A stretch of DNA of 64,000 bases from the NCBI RefSeq assembly GCF_954871325.1, contig NC_088778.1, positions 23,545,120 to 23,609,119 of the forward strand. The letters are read 5' to 3'. Numbering within the stretch: the stretch's first letter is position 1; every line of letters starts with the position of its first letter. Shown one piece after another: positions 1-12,402 of this stretch. The stretch is from Gordionus sp. m RMFG-2023 (taxonomy: Eukaryota; Nematomorpha; Gordioida; Chordodea; Parachordodidae). The translations under genes were made by a program, and so were the position numbers. The notes below the pieces were generated by a model. That model searched no databases and was not told the DNA's origin. It saw only the letters and a program-made list of their open reading frames with translations.

Positions 1-640
1 ATAATTTTTCGCATCATAATTTTTATATTATATATCTTTTCTTTAATCAACATTTACATAGTCTAAATTTGCATCGAGATTTATTTCTTTTTTCTTGAGT
101 AGATTTGAAAATCTTTCGGTTTCGTAATTATGTTAAAAAGTAATTTGCCTATCTTTCGTTTTTCTTAATCTAGTAAATTTGAATATTACCACAATTACAA
201 CACATATTAAAGTATATTATTTATGTGAGGTTAAAAGAGGCATAGGTTATGATATTTACAGGGAAGGCAGGAGAGGCAAGACTGATATTATTTAAAATTC
301 ATTTTAATCTTTTATTTTTCTTTCTCTATCAATACTAAAAATTTTACAACTATATATATTATTATTTTAATACTATTTACATATATACAATTTACAATTT
401 GTTTTAAGGTTACTTTAAGAAAAGTTACAATTTACAATTTGTTTTAATGTTACTTTAAGAAAAGTTATCTTAACGTTTTACATATACAAATACGATATCT
501 TTTTTAAAGGTCATTAAAATATATAAAGTTTATGCAAAATTTATATATTAACAGGTTATCAAAAATTCAAGTTTATAATATTGTCTATCTAAATTAAAGG
601 CTGCCCAAGATGGTATGGGCAAAAAATTTTAAGAAAATAT
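1..640. other. AT-rich intergenic DNA with a 41-bp tandem duplication
   Basis: No gene is visible. At about 386-467 a 41-bp unit (containing tttacaatttgttttaa and ttactttaagaaaagtta) occurs twice in tandem with one or two differences. The rest is AT-rich with no coding signal. Confidence 0.6.
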
Positions 641-1497
641 CTTCCTATGATTTAATTATAATGAGGTTTTTTTGACAACTATATCATATCCATATTTTAA
701 TAACTTATGGATTGAGTCAGATGTTAAAAAAAAATACTTTCAAAATATATTAATAAAAGAAGCCCTAAATATATTACTAGGTATATAATCAAGCTCAAAC
801 TATAACACCAATTGATTTAACATCTAATAATGAAAATGATGATTATTTTTCTTTTGGTTAAACAAATGTTGCTGAGTTCAATAATACTAATAACATTGGA
901 GGTTTAAATTATAAGAAAGTCGAAATACATTATAAATGCTTAATTATTCTTCCATTAAGGAAATTTTTTATAAATAATAATGCAATACCTATATCCAATT
1001 GAAAGGTTATTTAGTTTTAGCACAATATTAAGTACACCGAAACGGCAAAGAACTAATGATAAATTGTGTAAAAATTTTAATTATTTTATAAAATAATGAA
1101 TCTATTTTAAATAATCTTTTGTAAATTAATATTTCACCTCCCATTAAAAATACTAGTCTCCCTTCCCTATCTACGCTAATAATGGGCTATTACTACTATT
1201 AAAATGCCTGATTATTATAATTAACTCATCATTAAATACTTTATTAATTACTATAAATATTCATTCTTATTACATGTTTAAGTTATGTTCTTCACAAATA
1301 AATAATAAAACTGTATTTTATAAACTATTCTAATTTAATTGGTAATGATAATTTAAAAGTATCTTATTTTTAAGATACTCTAATTAGGCAAAAGATATTT
1401 TATCTTTTTGATATTTTGAAAAAGATTATCTGTATCTAAGATTCATTTTTTCACAAAAAATCTGTATCTGTTAGATTGGAGGATGCCCAACTGCCAA
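640..1497 (+). mobile_element. hAT transposon remnant, 3' part with right terminus
   Basis: The plus strand at 980-1096 reads MQYLYPIERLFSFST... followed by a KRQRTNDKLCKNF-like stretch. This is the hAT C-terminal dimerisation motif (S..ERLFS..G.I...KR.RL). Weaker upstream pieces in other frames (820-980, including LPLRKFF) belong to the same domain. About 400 bp downstream, the DNA ending at 1497 reads on the minus strand CAGTTGGGCATCCTCC, a hAT-like terminal inverted repeat preceded by gtatctg-type subterminal repeats. No matching left end was found, so the element is 5'-truncated. It is broken by frame changes and encodes no transposase now. Confidence 0.65.
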
Positions 1498-2039
1498 TAT
1501 TATATAATAAAGTATTATCAACTATATGTATACTTACATTTTATAAAGAAATCTCTTATGCATATTTGGATCTTAAAAATATTTTTAGGAAGAGGCATTG
1601 TAATTAAATTTAAGAATGAATAATATAGTTGATTAGTGATTTTGATCTAGGCTAATAACAATATTAAATTTGTTAATTTTCAATTATTAAACGATTATAT
1701 TTATTTAATTAGGGTTATAAAATAATTTAAATAATAAAAATCAATTAAATTTCAATTGTTAATGCTAAATTAATATTTAGACATTAGTGATATTGATATT
1801 CCATTTTTAACACAGAATTTGATTGCAAGCTGACATAGTGAAAATATAATTTATATGTACTAATCTAATTTAAAAATTAAAATCCACTTAAAAAATTCAT
1901 ATAGTCTTAATTTTTAAATAATAAAAATCTAATAATTAAAATAGCACTAATTTAATAAGAATTTAAATAGTCTAATTAATTTTTAAATATAAATCAAATC
2001 TATATAAAAGGCTTAAAAGAATTATTAAAGAAATCGTTT
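1498..2039. other. AT-rich DNA, no gene seen
   Basis: Only short AT-rich direct repeats are visible; no open frame with coding character. Confidence 0.5.
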
Positions 2040-2176
2040 AGGGGTCTATCAAAAAATTTATTTTTAGTTAAATGGGATATTAGGGAGCCATTTAAAAAAA
2101 AATTTTCGCTTCATAGGGCTATTCAAATTTTTAAGGGGGATATAACCCCTGAGCCCCCCTAGTGACGCTACTAACC
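2040..2176. mobile_element. Terminal fragment of a GTCACTAG-type hAT MITE
   Basis: The stretch contains the run ttaagggggatataacccct, then gagcccccctagtgacgctact. Read on the minus strand this is AGTAGCGTCACTAGGGGGG, a terminus seen on many small hAT-type elements. Only one end was found, so it is a fragment. Confidence 0.45.
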
Positions 2177-2459
2177 TTTATAAAAAATGTTTGATCAATA
2201 ATGTTGAAACATTTTTTTTTGGGGGGGGGGCGGTAGGCATAGGTTTTTCGAAATGAAAAATATAGTGAATTTTGGATGAGTTATAACATTTTATGAATAG
2301 TTAGACGTCAAGGAATGTTTGTTAAATATCAAATAAGAAAGTCTAATAAATCTCTTAAAAGAATTAAAAACTCAACCCGGTAAATATAATATTTTAATGA
2401 AATTTATCTATTTCCAGAAATTGATCTTTATCTTACAAAGCTGTAAAAATTATTTTTAG

Positions 2460-3370
2460 ATGTTTATTAACATATGATATTAAATGTATTAAAAAATTCC
2501 AATGACCCAAACACCTCTTCCATTGCCGATGGATTATTAGCAAGAATTAAAGATGTAAATTTTATATTAAGTATTTAAGAAATATTGAAATATTCCCACG
2601 AGGCTTGTATTAAAATGCAGATAGTTGGTAATGATTTGGCTATGGTAATCAAATTAATACAACAAACAAAAAATAAATTACGAAGATTAAGAGGCCAATT
2701 AGTTATTATTTCTATAAATAATTTTAGAATGCAGCTAATGGAACAATATTTTTTTAAAATTACATTCCTAATAGTTTTGAAAAAACGTCATAAGAGTGGT
2801 GTCTTAATATCTGCAGGACTATATTTTAAATTATTTTCAATTTGAATATTAGAAAATTTAACTGATTTGTAAAATATGAAATCAATATTCAAATATGATC
2901 AGACAGAATTCAATAATTATGTGAAACAAAAAAAGAAGGTTTATTGATTTTTTTTAAAAATGATTATTTAGCTTTTATAGATATAAAATGGAAATATTTT
3001 TCCCTTTACTAGATGCAATAATTATTGAAAGTTAAAAAGAATGACTCATTATATATTGATGAAAGTAATATATTGAATGCTTATTTGAAATTGTATATAA
3101 TTAAAGGTATAAAAAATGATCAAACTACAGAAGAAAATACAAACAACGAAATTATGACCAAAACTAAAAAGTGGCTTAAATATCTCTTTATATTACAATG
3201 CCGACTTAAATTAATTGAATTCTAATTCTAATTTAAATTTATTATATAAATATTTATTATCCCTTCCTACTACTTATTGTTCAGTCAAAAGAGCTATGAG
3301 AAAAGTGAAAATAAATAAAGAAAACTCGAACGCAGAATAAAATTTCGGACCTTTTTTTTTTTAGAAAATT
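2460..3370 (+). mobile_element. hAT (zinc-finger-protein-like) transposase remnant
   Basis: The plus strand at 2495-2860 reads a broken frame with NSNDPNTSSIADGLLARI and later EACIKMQIVGNDLAMVIKLI. At 3025-3225 there is a further open piece, and at 3255-3345 the pieces LPTTYCSVKRAMRKVKINK resemble the conserved hAT C-terminal block (LPTTYCSVERAFS.LK.IKN). Order and spacing fit the C-terminal half of a hAT transposase of the group related to ZMYM-like proteins. Several stops and frame changes interrupt it. No terminal repeats or target duplication were found. Confidence 0.6.
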
Positions 3371-3429
3371 TCAGCAAAATTAATCTCTTTGAAAAAATTA
3401 CGATTGATGATATTATAACACTTTACCTT

Positions 3430-5300
3430 CACATCTAAGAGGTTATCCAAATTATTAATAAATAAGGCTTCTTTAAAAGTAAATTTAATTTCTTTATAAT
3501 TTAACATAATTGGTTTTTCTTATAATAAATCCAGTGCAAAATATACTATAGTAATTTTATTCTAATATTTTATATAATAATTCTACAGTAAATGTTTTTA
3601 ATTAAAATTTAATATTATAGATTTTCAGAATCGAGGCAAATACACCTCTTTAAAATTATAATTACTCGTCTTATATTTTTAAAAATTTTTCAAAAAAAAA
3701 ATAAATGATTCTCGCATACATACATTAATGCATCAAAATTTATGAAAATAAAGTGATTATCAGCCAAATTATTAATAGATTACATTACCTTAAATATAAA
3801 TTAATTTATTCATGCTAGTGGCCTATTTTTAGAAACGGCTAGTAACAACGAGTTGATAATCACTAGTGTTGTTAAAAGCAACCTTTAAAAGCGCACTATT
3901 ATTACTGCTATTATAAAAAATGTAGAACGCTATTAGCTACTTTTTAAGCTACTGTAGAATATGCATATAAATATTCCCGGGGTTTTAAAATATTTTTTAC
4001 ATATCTCTAACATATGTATATAATTAATTCATTTTTTATTGAACGTCAATTATATTAACATTTCTATACCGCCTCCCGTCTAGAGTATCGATCAGAAAGT
4101 ATACTGACTAAATAATCGTTCAGCACTAGCACTTGAGGGCATTGCATTATTAAATCTAATATACTTTATATAAGAAAAATGATCAAAAATATTCATTTGA
4201 TTATTTTTAGATTTAAAAAAATTCGTCTATTCAATAGTATTAATTATTCCATAAAAATCATCTATAGTAGGTGGCTTTTTTGATATCTGACTAGCCATTC
4301 TAAAATTACAATAGTAATAGTTGGAATAAAAATTGTGTAAAAGAAAAGTGGCTTAAATGGTCATTTACTGACTAGCCAGGCCACAATCCCTTAACTTTTT
4401 ATTTATTGAACCAATTTCTCTCCCAATTGGTCAAAATGTGAAATGTTATTTTGATAAAATTTATAAATATATAAATAAATAAGTGTAATTTTAAACAAGT
4501 TTAAAAAATCCAGATAATATAAAATATCCTTAAATATATGAGTCTAATGATAAATTAAAATTTAATAATAATTATTTATTGTAATTTTTAATTTATAATT
4601 TAATTCTTGAATAATATCTTATGGCCAGTTGTAAGATACTATGTTAGACTGAGCCGAAAATTAAATTATAAACTCATCTATCTCAAGAGCTATTATAGAT
4701 ACAGCTTTGATTCAAATTTTATTTTAAAGATTAAGGAGTAGGCTACACATTGATACTAAATCTGTTTGATATATTACTTTTATATGTTTCCTAGTTGAAG
4801 CAATTAGTCTTAATTGATAAAACTTTCAGGTACATTTTATAATGAAATATATACCATGTGCTATTTTTTTTTTATCTAGATTAAAATATTTTACGAATTC
4901 ATAAAAGGAAATTCCATACTAACTTTCCAGGGAAATTACTTTGTCGATATGATTTGTATCAAAATATATCTATCCTCGACATTAAATTATTTTGAAAACT
5001 AGATTTATAATGCAGATTTTTAAATATAAATTTCTAAATTAAATTAAATAAAAAGATTAGGATTTTAGAATTAATTACTACTTAATAATGTTTATATGTA
5101 TTTATTATATAAAATTGAAAAAGCGAGCTACCGCTATTTTTTTAAAGTAGTGCACCGTTAATGAAATCACTGATTATCACCAACAAAAAATTAAATGTTT
5201 TTTCTAACCTAATAGGCCTGAAAAATTGTAAATAAAGTATCTTATCGTCAATTAGATATATTTATGATCAATATAATATTGGGCGAAGGTTAACTACCTA
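3430..5300. other. AT-rich intergenic DNA
   Basis: No gene was recognised. Around 3835-3960 and 5115-5190 there are weakly similar inverted segments (CACTAGTGTTGTTAAAAGC against the reverse of the 5190 end). They hint at an old hAT-type element, but no direct target duplication flanks them, so it is not called. Confidence 0.4.
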
Positions 5301-5302
5301 AC

Positions 5303-5492
5303 ACCCATATCATCGATTATAATTCGATATCCGGTTTATATATTGTTAAGGTTGTATAAATAAATGTTTTATAAATATCTGCAAATATTATATTGGACCA
5401 TATCATCGATTTTAATACGATATCCGGATCTATATATTGTTATGTTTGTATAAATAAATGTTGTATAAATTGTCTGCAAATATTGTATTAGG
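5303..5492. repeat. Two-copy tandem repeat, unit about 94 bp
   Basis: The block from atatcatcgatt through gcaaatattatattgg at about 5304-5396 is repeated at about 5399-5492 with roughly 10 substitutions and a 1-bp length change. It is non-coding. Confidence 0.85.
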
Positions 5493-5509
5493 GCAGTCAT
5501 AGATGTCAA

Positions 5510-6240
5510 TGTAAGTATGAATTTAATCTAATTTATTAAAAATATTACCTAAGACAATTCATCGGAGTGTTCTCGTAATAATTTTTCTGCCATTCCACTC
5601 AACAATATCTCGATTCGCTGCGGATTCATTCCGGCAATACAAATAATTTAATAGTTCGGGTTCACAAATATCAAATGTTCTCCAACTTTATTAAATTTGC
5701 AAGTTTTTCTTGCATATGCTATTGGTTTGTTTGTTCCACTTGATAAAGTATGTAATAACACTGCACCATAAACCATATCTGAAGAGTCCGCTTCAAGTAC
5801 AATCAGCAAATCAAACGAATATGTCATTATATCTTACCAGTGGCCAATAAAGTTTTAATTTCTTCAAGTAGTTTACTCTAATGAGATCCATGCCCATGGA
5901 ACTTTAATGCTCGTCAATCTTTTTAAAGGAACAGCCTTTTCATGAAAATCTTTAATACATCTTTCATTATAATTAATCAAACCTAGAAAGGCTCTAGTGC
6001 ACATTTGAAGGCGTTAGAGTTTCCCGAATTACTTTGACTTTTGTACGATGAATTCCTGTTTTATTACGTTAACTCTTAAAAAAAGAAACAGTATCTTGCA
6101 AATATTTAACTTTTGAAAATTTTGTTTACCTGCTGCTTGTAACCGCTTTAGAACTGTTTGTAAATTGATGAAATGGTCTTGGTCAACCTGACAAATTGAC
6201 ATCATCAATATAAACTCCAGTCATAAACCAATCTTTAACA
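5510..6240 (-). mobile_element. Ty3/gypsy pol fossil (reverse transcriptase end and RNase H)
   Basis: Read on the minus strand, the pieces in order resemble the reverse transcriptase YIDD region (YIDDVNLSG), the connection region (FLGLINYNERCIKDFHEKA) and the RNase H start (LEADSSDMVYGAVLLH, then KPIAYARKT). This order is diagnostic of Ty3/gypsy pol. The fragment has no LTRs here, is interrupted in several places, and looks old. Confidence 0.75.
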
Positions 6241-6476
6241 AATTATACATACTAGTATATAGCCCGTCAAAAATGAGGGAGAATGAGAATTTTCTTTGTT
6301 CTTTTACGTTAGATGTTACTTTTTATTAAAGACCTATATCCAAATTTTATTTTTTTACCCCCATTAAAACAAAAAGTGAATACTATTTTTTGAGTCAAAA
6401 TATATTTAAATTAGCTTTTACTTGAGACCCATATCAAAATTCTTTGTTAAAATATTACTGATTACCTATGGCCAAT

Positions 6477-6965
6477 ATTTAATATAAAAAATCCCAAGCT
6501 AGGTCTAAGTCCACAATCATTTTAAAAAAATTTCCCAAGCCCGGTCTAAGATCATAATAATTTTAGTAGCAGAACTAAAATAAAATTCTATAAAAATTAT
6601 AAGGCATTTAAAAATTCATAATCAGCATGGTCCTTGGTTTTTTGACCAGGCTCAGCCCAGGCCTACAAAAAAGTTTTTTGGGCCAATGCCTTGCTCATAT
6701 TATATATTAAAAATTTTCTAAGCGTTTAAGACCTGAATAATTTTGAAAAATTTTTCCCAAGCCCAGCCCAATCCATAATAATTTTGAACATTTTTCTCAA
6801 CCCTGATCCAACCCATAATAATTTTAAAAAATTTTTCCCAAGTCCGTACATAATAATTTGTATAAGATTTTGCCAAGCCAGGCTCAAGCTCATATTAATT
6901 TTGAGGAATATTTTCAAAGCCCAATCTAACCCATAATAATTTTGAAAATTTTTTCACAAGCCCGG
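6477..6965. repeat. Degenerate tandem repeat, unit about 40-45 bp
   Basis: The phrase cataataattttgaaaa..tttcccaagccc recurs about eight to ten times with variable spacing. An open frame on the minus strand across 6726-6917 is a by-product of the repeat and not a gene. Confidence 0.7.
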
Positions 6966-7234
6966 AGATAGTAAATTTCTAATTAATTTATCATCAAATG
7001 AAGGAGAAATTTCTGATTCACCAGTCTCTCTACGGGTTAGCTCCTAGTATACATACAAACACGTGAATATGCAATAAGGGAAACTGGGAAACCCCGGAAA
7101 AATCACTAAATAAAGAATCATGACAAAATCAGGTCTGTCCTAGGGCAAGATGATTATTCTGAGTGTCAGCATTGGTATCACCCTCTAAAATAGCATCATG
7201 AATGCCTTGATATAGTTCTGTTTAATTTGGACTG

Positions 7235-8170
7235 ATTACTACATATAAAACTTAATCGAAACGTTTCCTGTTTGGCTTTGGATATTAAAATAATATTCTC
7301 ATCACCCTGCCTTCCATAAAGCGATATGTATAGTACTGTCTGAAGGTAAAATATTTATTATTTAAGTTTCTATAATGAATAGATGGGTGGTATCCAATAT
7401 CGCCCTTAGGAAAAAGAACATATTGCAAGGGAACGTATGGAGACTGGAGCTCGTTAATACGTCTTAAAAGACCAGCTATATTTTTAGGATAATATCTATA
7501 TGGACTACAGCTATTTCAAATAAGGCAAGATTATTACGATAACGTATGTCAAAACTTGGAGTAGATTTTAGGTTTATAGATATGTTTGAAGGCCATAAAT
7601 GATCATAGACTCTTATAAATTGAGAAGCAAAGGGGTTATGGCTGTGAATAATTTCCTGCAATTCCACTAAAAGATGAAGATCTAAAAACCTGATTATGCT
7701 TGTTTTGCTCATTTTTACCATCTATATATATGAGCAAATTTAGGTGTATTCTATAATGTTGGTAGGAGGTTACAAATGCGATGGCGAACCTGTACATTAA
7801 TTTGAAAGGTATAATTACCGGAGAGAGAATTGGATAAAGTGTTTTATATAACTCCTAATGAAGTGAATGATAGTGTCAAATTAAGTGTTCTTAAATTTGC
7901 TAAAAAGTAGGATAATAAACAATGCTCCCTGGTAAATAAATGTAAAATTTCGATAATACCTTCTTATTCATGCAGCATGTTGAAAATTTTTTTTATTTGA
8001 GGTATCGATAATTTTTCACCATTCCATATTTTAGCATTGCAGAAGACGCATATTTCTGTCATGTTGCCGATATCTAACATAGGTGAGTGGTGTTCATCAA
8101 ATATATGTCGAAATATGCATTGTGGAGGTGGCATAGGGATTTTGTAGTAGTGATAGAAATATCATTTGAA
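7235..8170 (-). mobile_element. Helitron Rep/helicase remnant
   Basis: On the minus strand, descending from 8150, the pieces read in the order of the Helitron helicase-like N-terminal domain. First is a Cys pair in LGNMTEICVFCNAKIW-like context (IGNMTEICVFCNAKIW). Next is VELQEIIHSHNPFASQF (about 7610-7680; compare ELQ..LH..NPY...F of Helitrons). Then come ALFEIAVVHID-type sequence, LQYVLFPKGDIGYHPSIH (about 7375-7440; compare LQYPLLFPRGEDGYH), and KYFTFRQYYTYRFM (about 7300-7350; compare .R..YAYR). The HUH catalytic motifs expected further on are not visible, and the frame changes several times, so it is a truncated, inactive copy. The longest surviving piece is 7476-7721. Confidence 0.8.
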
Positions 8171-8527
8171 AAAAACAAAATAAACCTGCAGGGGAGTTAA
8201 TAACAGGTCAGCTCCTTATTATCCTTGCTACCAATAATTCTAGAACGGGTAAAGCGTTCTTGAGTCGCCATATAGATCCATCATGTTTTGTAGCAATGTG
8301 CGGGATTAAGGTTGGGCTAATCTAGAAAAATAAAGAAATCAGGCAAAAATATAAATAAACATTATTATTGAAATTAAACGAACATTAATATGCTGTATTG
8401 AACCTGTAGAGGGGTCAATCATAGATGCATATCTCTAGTAGTTGGGAGGCTATCATTGAAAATATATTTTATCTAGTTGGGGACGTATCATGACTAATAT
8501 GATCTTCTGAAAGTTTATTTTGTATTT

Positions 8528-8535
8528 GTTCAATA
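8528..8535. repeat. 8-bp target-site duplication, left copy
   Basis: gttcaata here and again at 8908-8915 flank the MITE exactly. Confidence 0.9.
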
Positions 8536-8907
8536 CAATGGCGTAGCTACGGGGGTGGTTTTCGGGTTCGGACCCCTCCCAGAGCAAATTTTTTTTAGAT
8601 TATACGTACAAAAGACTTAAAAGTGACTTTGTATCAAATAAATACCATTAATATTTATATTTTTCTGGTTTTGATGTTTGTGAAAGGATATTAATTACTA
8701 TTGAAATTATTCTGGGTAGTATTATTATAAAGTCATTGAGAATAATCTACTAAATTATAATAACATATAATTCATGCATTTAAAAAAAAATATTAATTAT
8801 ATATTGTCGAAGATGTGGTTATGACTTTAAAGAGAGTCTAGGGGCGAAGCCCCCAGGATTTTATATGTATGGACCCCCTCTAAGGAAAATTCCTAGCTAC
8901 GCCACTG
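8536..8907. mobile_element. Non-autonomous hAT MITE, 372 bp
   Basis: The ends are inverted copies of CA(G/A)TGGCGTAGCTA, and the element is flanked by a perfect 8-bp direct repeat (gttcaata), as hAT transposases produce. The interior has no coding capacity; next to the ends are ggtggttttcgggtt on the left and gcgaagcccccagg on the right. It inserted into the second unit of the tandem repeat. A sister copy lies at 57126-57534. Confidence 0.92.
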
Positions 8908-9610
8908 GTTCAATATTATTGGCAGATATATCAATATTTGAACAATTATAAAGAGGAAATAAGATGGGGACAATTATCTAAAATAAAAACAAAATATTTA
9001 TAAACTAATGCACTGAACCTGCAGAGGAGTCAATATTAGGCTTAACCTTCTAGCAATCGTGAAATATTATCAGATGTTTATAAAGCATATATATAATAAA
9101 TGAAAGAAATTATAAGAAATTATAAGAAAACCATATTTAAAATGTTGTAAGCACAAAATAAATAAACTATGCATTTTGCATGTATATAGATGTCTAACTT
9201 TATACTTTATTTTGTATGGATGGTAGAGTTTGTTGGGTTTTGTGATCTCTGGAATGTTTATTTTGTTGATTAACCTACCACTTTCTTTGTTTGGCAATGA
9301 CAGATATATCAAAATCTGTACAATCATCAAGAGGGGTTTGGCAGGGTGAGTTTTCTAAAATAAAAACAAAGTTTAAAAAGTAATAAAGTATTGAACCTGC
9401 AGAGAAGTCAATATTAGGTTCAACTAAGAAATAGCTGAAATATCATCAGCAGTTAAAATAGATGTAATCTAAAATGTAAGAAAGTATAAGAAGAACATTA
9501 TGCATTTTTAGTATGTATATATATATATAGATGATGATAACTTTATTTTCCATTGTTGGTAGATTTTGTTGGGTTTCATGATCTCTAGAATGTTTGATGG
9601 CACGACGTCA

Positions 9611-11130
9611 CGATGACATTTCGATAGCGATGATGTAGCGTGGACATCGGAAAATTATAATATAGATATCTTTAAAAATAATAGGAGCAAAAGATAATCT
9701 AAATGGCATCCTTTGATATCAAAGGTATCCTTTGTGGTTGCAATATTTAAATAATCTTTTGATTTTTTTTTCAACTTTCATTTTCTAATATGCATATTTT
9801 AGATTAATAATGATATATTTAGTTCCACCCTAAATTTTCTCGGGAAGATCATTTATAGTTGAAATATGATGGTCGTATAAAATGAAAGGATTAAGAGTGC
9901 CTTAAAATTCGCTAATATTTTAATTTCCCTATTAGATTTGTCTATATTTACTATAGTGGTAGTCCATTAAACTCTTGTAGTAGTCGGATCAATAGGTTCC
10001 AGTCAACAGTTTTCCCTGACTAATTAGTTATGAAATTTTATTTCGATTTTTTTTATGGAAAAATATATTTATTTAAAAAGCTTGCTCGATATAACAAATA
10101 ATAATCAATTTTATTTTTTTATATTTTAAATGAAAGTATATTATAAAATATGAAAATATTAATTAACAATTAAAATGATCCATATAAATAGTTGATGAAC
10201 TTTTTAGGGTTTATGATATGATTCTGGAGAATGACATTGTCGGTATAAATCTTAACTTAATACGTGAAATGAAAATAAATAAATTGCTATTTTTTATTTA
10301 TTGAATAGGCACAATTTAAAGCTTCACGGTATTGTCGTGATACGTGTTAGATGATAACGTACAAATTGTTAAATGTTTTTTTTGGTTAATAAAACACAAA
10401 TAGTTTGTGTATGTTTTTTAATATTATTTTTTTTTCACAGATTACAAGAAAAATCTGTTTTAGAAAAAAACAACGCTAAACGCTATTGCCCCATTTTCTA
10501 ACCATATTACCTATGCATATTTGCGATATCTTAATAAAAATTTTCCGGTGTGGCCTAAATATTTGGAAAGAATCAATGCTAAATTAGGTGAGCTACTTAA
10601 GTTCTGAAATTGTAAAAATAGTTCGTAATGGCTCAAATCTACATTTCAAAAATTGCTTCTTTTTGCTAAATGTAAATCATTACAATAGCTCATTAGGTGT
10701 CATTCGAAATGTGCAAGATCTAAGTGTTAAATCAGTAGCTCAAATGTTGGTAGTGAAGAGAAAGAAAAAATTTGAATATGTTGCATTGATTAATATATTT
10801 CGATTATTATAAAATTATTTATGCGATGAGAACTAATATTGTTGAGTATACAAATGTAATGTTATATAAAATTCATGAAAAAATTATAATTTTCATCATT
10901 AGTTTTTTTAATTTTTTTTTATTAATTAAATAAATTAATATAGTTACATTAATCTGGCTAATTAGTTGATAATTAAAACATAAGGAAACGCTTTAAGTTT
11001 TTCAAAATTTATTTCATTTCAATCAGAGTTTTAAATAGTTTTCAAATAAAAAGTCTTCGATTTTTTGAATGGTCAGACAAAATTTTTAATCGAATGTTAC
11101 CTGTATAATCTCTTATAAAAAATATATCTT
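9611..11130. other. AT-rich intergenic DNA
   Basis: No supported gene. An open stretch at 10588-10812 on the plus strand begins with GTG, has AT-driven composition and no splice context, and is not called. Confidence 0.45.
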
Positions 11131-11138
11131 TTATAAGC

Positions 11139-11847
11139 AGGGTTGGCAAGTCGGTCATTTATGACAATTTTAAACAATTGATCGGTCAAATGACCGGAGG
11201 AGTATTTGACGTTGTCAAAAATTAAAAATAAGTTTGAAAAAAAAAATAAAAAATGTGATCACAATGCTATTTATTGGCTTTTAAATATCAAGGGGAACAG
11301 CTTACTGGTAGTGAAAATGAAGTGATATAATATAAGAATTACACATTTTGCAAGGTGATGATGATCAAAATATTTCATATTATAAATTAAAGTATAAGGG
11401 CCATGTTTAATAGCAAAGTATGTGAAAAACAGTAACTTCCATAAGAAACCATCAGATTCCGGCCTCATTTTAGTAGAATGGGCTTTATCACCATGCCTTT
11501 TAAGAGAAGGGGCATTTTACTAACATTCCTAGTTCTACTTCTTCTTCAAAAAGTGTTCGATTTTGGGGTAATATTCTTACTAAAACTGAAATCGATTGAA
11601 GATCTTGATAAAAAGAAAATTGAATAAAAAGTATTAAAGAAAATGATAATATTGCAAAGCGAATCATTAGTTATTGATTGACAATGAATTTAAAAAATAT
11701 TATAAAATGAATATTATAGATTTATTTGACTATTATATACATAATCAAGTTAATATCGACTTAAAAAATATTTATTTGGATTTGAACAAAAAAATAGGGG
11801 CCGATTCGGCCATGAATGGCACTTCTACCAGTCTCTGATATAAATTG
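11139..11847. mobile_element. Possible hAT-type element remnant
   Basis: The left end begins CAGGGTTGGCAAGTCGG. The right end, read inverted, begins CAGAGACTGGTAGAAGTG, and both share a (T/C)CAT(T/G)(T/C)ATG-like core about 20 bp in. Minus-strand open DNA at 11271-11468 has no recognisable domain. No 8-bp target duplication was found, so the call is tentative. Confidence 0.35.
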
Positions 11848-12402
11848 TATATCTGAAGAACAAATATAATAAAATATTTAGAGCCAGCTTTTAGTCTAGG
11901 ATTTAAGGGCTTTCTTCATACTAATCAAGTATAAAAATGTGTACAATTTATGATTTTTAGTATTTAGGGCTGGTTAAAAGCATTGTTCTTAAATAATATA
12001 TAAAAAAATTTTTTGCTTGTGAAATAACAAATATTTACATATTTGTTATTTCAAATGGAAATTAAAATGATTCAAGTTTTAAGTTTTATGAAAGAAAAAA
12101 ATATTTTTTTAGATAACAAATATACCTTTCTAAATTTTGGCAAATTTGGCACTGATTAATATAGTGCTATATATATACATTAGAAAAAATAATATTGTTC
12201 AAAAAAAAAATATTGTTTTTATTTTAAAATTTTGGAAATATTTTATTATTCAATGACTTTTCCATTAGTGGCGAAAGTTATGTAAATAATTTTTTAAATA
12301 ATTTATTGTTAATTTAACAATTTATTTTTGAATGGTAAATTTTTTATATATTTATTTTATTATCAATTTTATTTTAATATTTCATAAAAATTCACTTCCT
12401 CC

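Larger units (their letters stand above)
8186..9610 (-). repeat. Four degenerate tandem units with exon-like blocks beside the Helitron
   Basis: The mark (g)aacctgcagaggagtcaat recurs at about 8186, 8398, 9013 and 9384. The units measure about 210, 235 (after removing an inserted MITE), 370 and 225 bp. On the minus strand each mark reads as ttgactcctctgcag followed by GTTCA, like a splice acceptor plus exon start. Beyond it are similar short peptides (NKHSRDHKTQQ against HSRDHETQQN; DFDISVIAKQ against NIDISANNIE). They lie upstream of the Helitron remnant on the same strand and may be duplicated 5' exons of it or of a captured gene. No function is assigned. Confidence 0.55.

Noticed and set aside
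3835-5190. Possible hAT element with CACTAGTGTTG-like ends
   Set aside because: The ends are only weakly inverted, no direct 8-bp duplication was found, and the interior has no transposase pieces.
6726-6917. Minus-strand frame with repeated GLGKNF-like text
   Set aside because: It coincides with the 40-45-bp degenerate tandem repeat.
10588-10812. 74-codon plus-strand frame
   Set aside because: It has a GTG start, AT-driven composition, no splice context and no domain.
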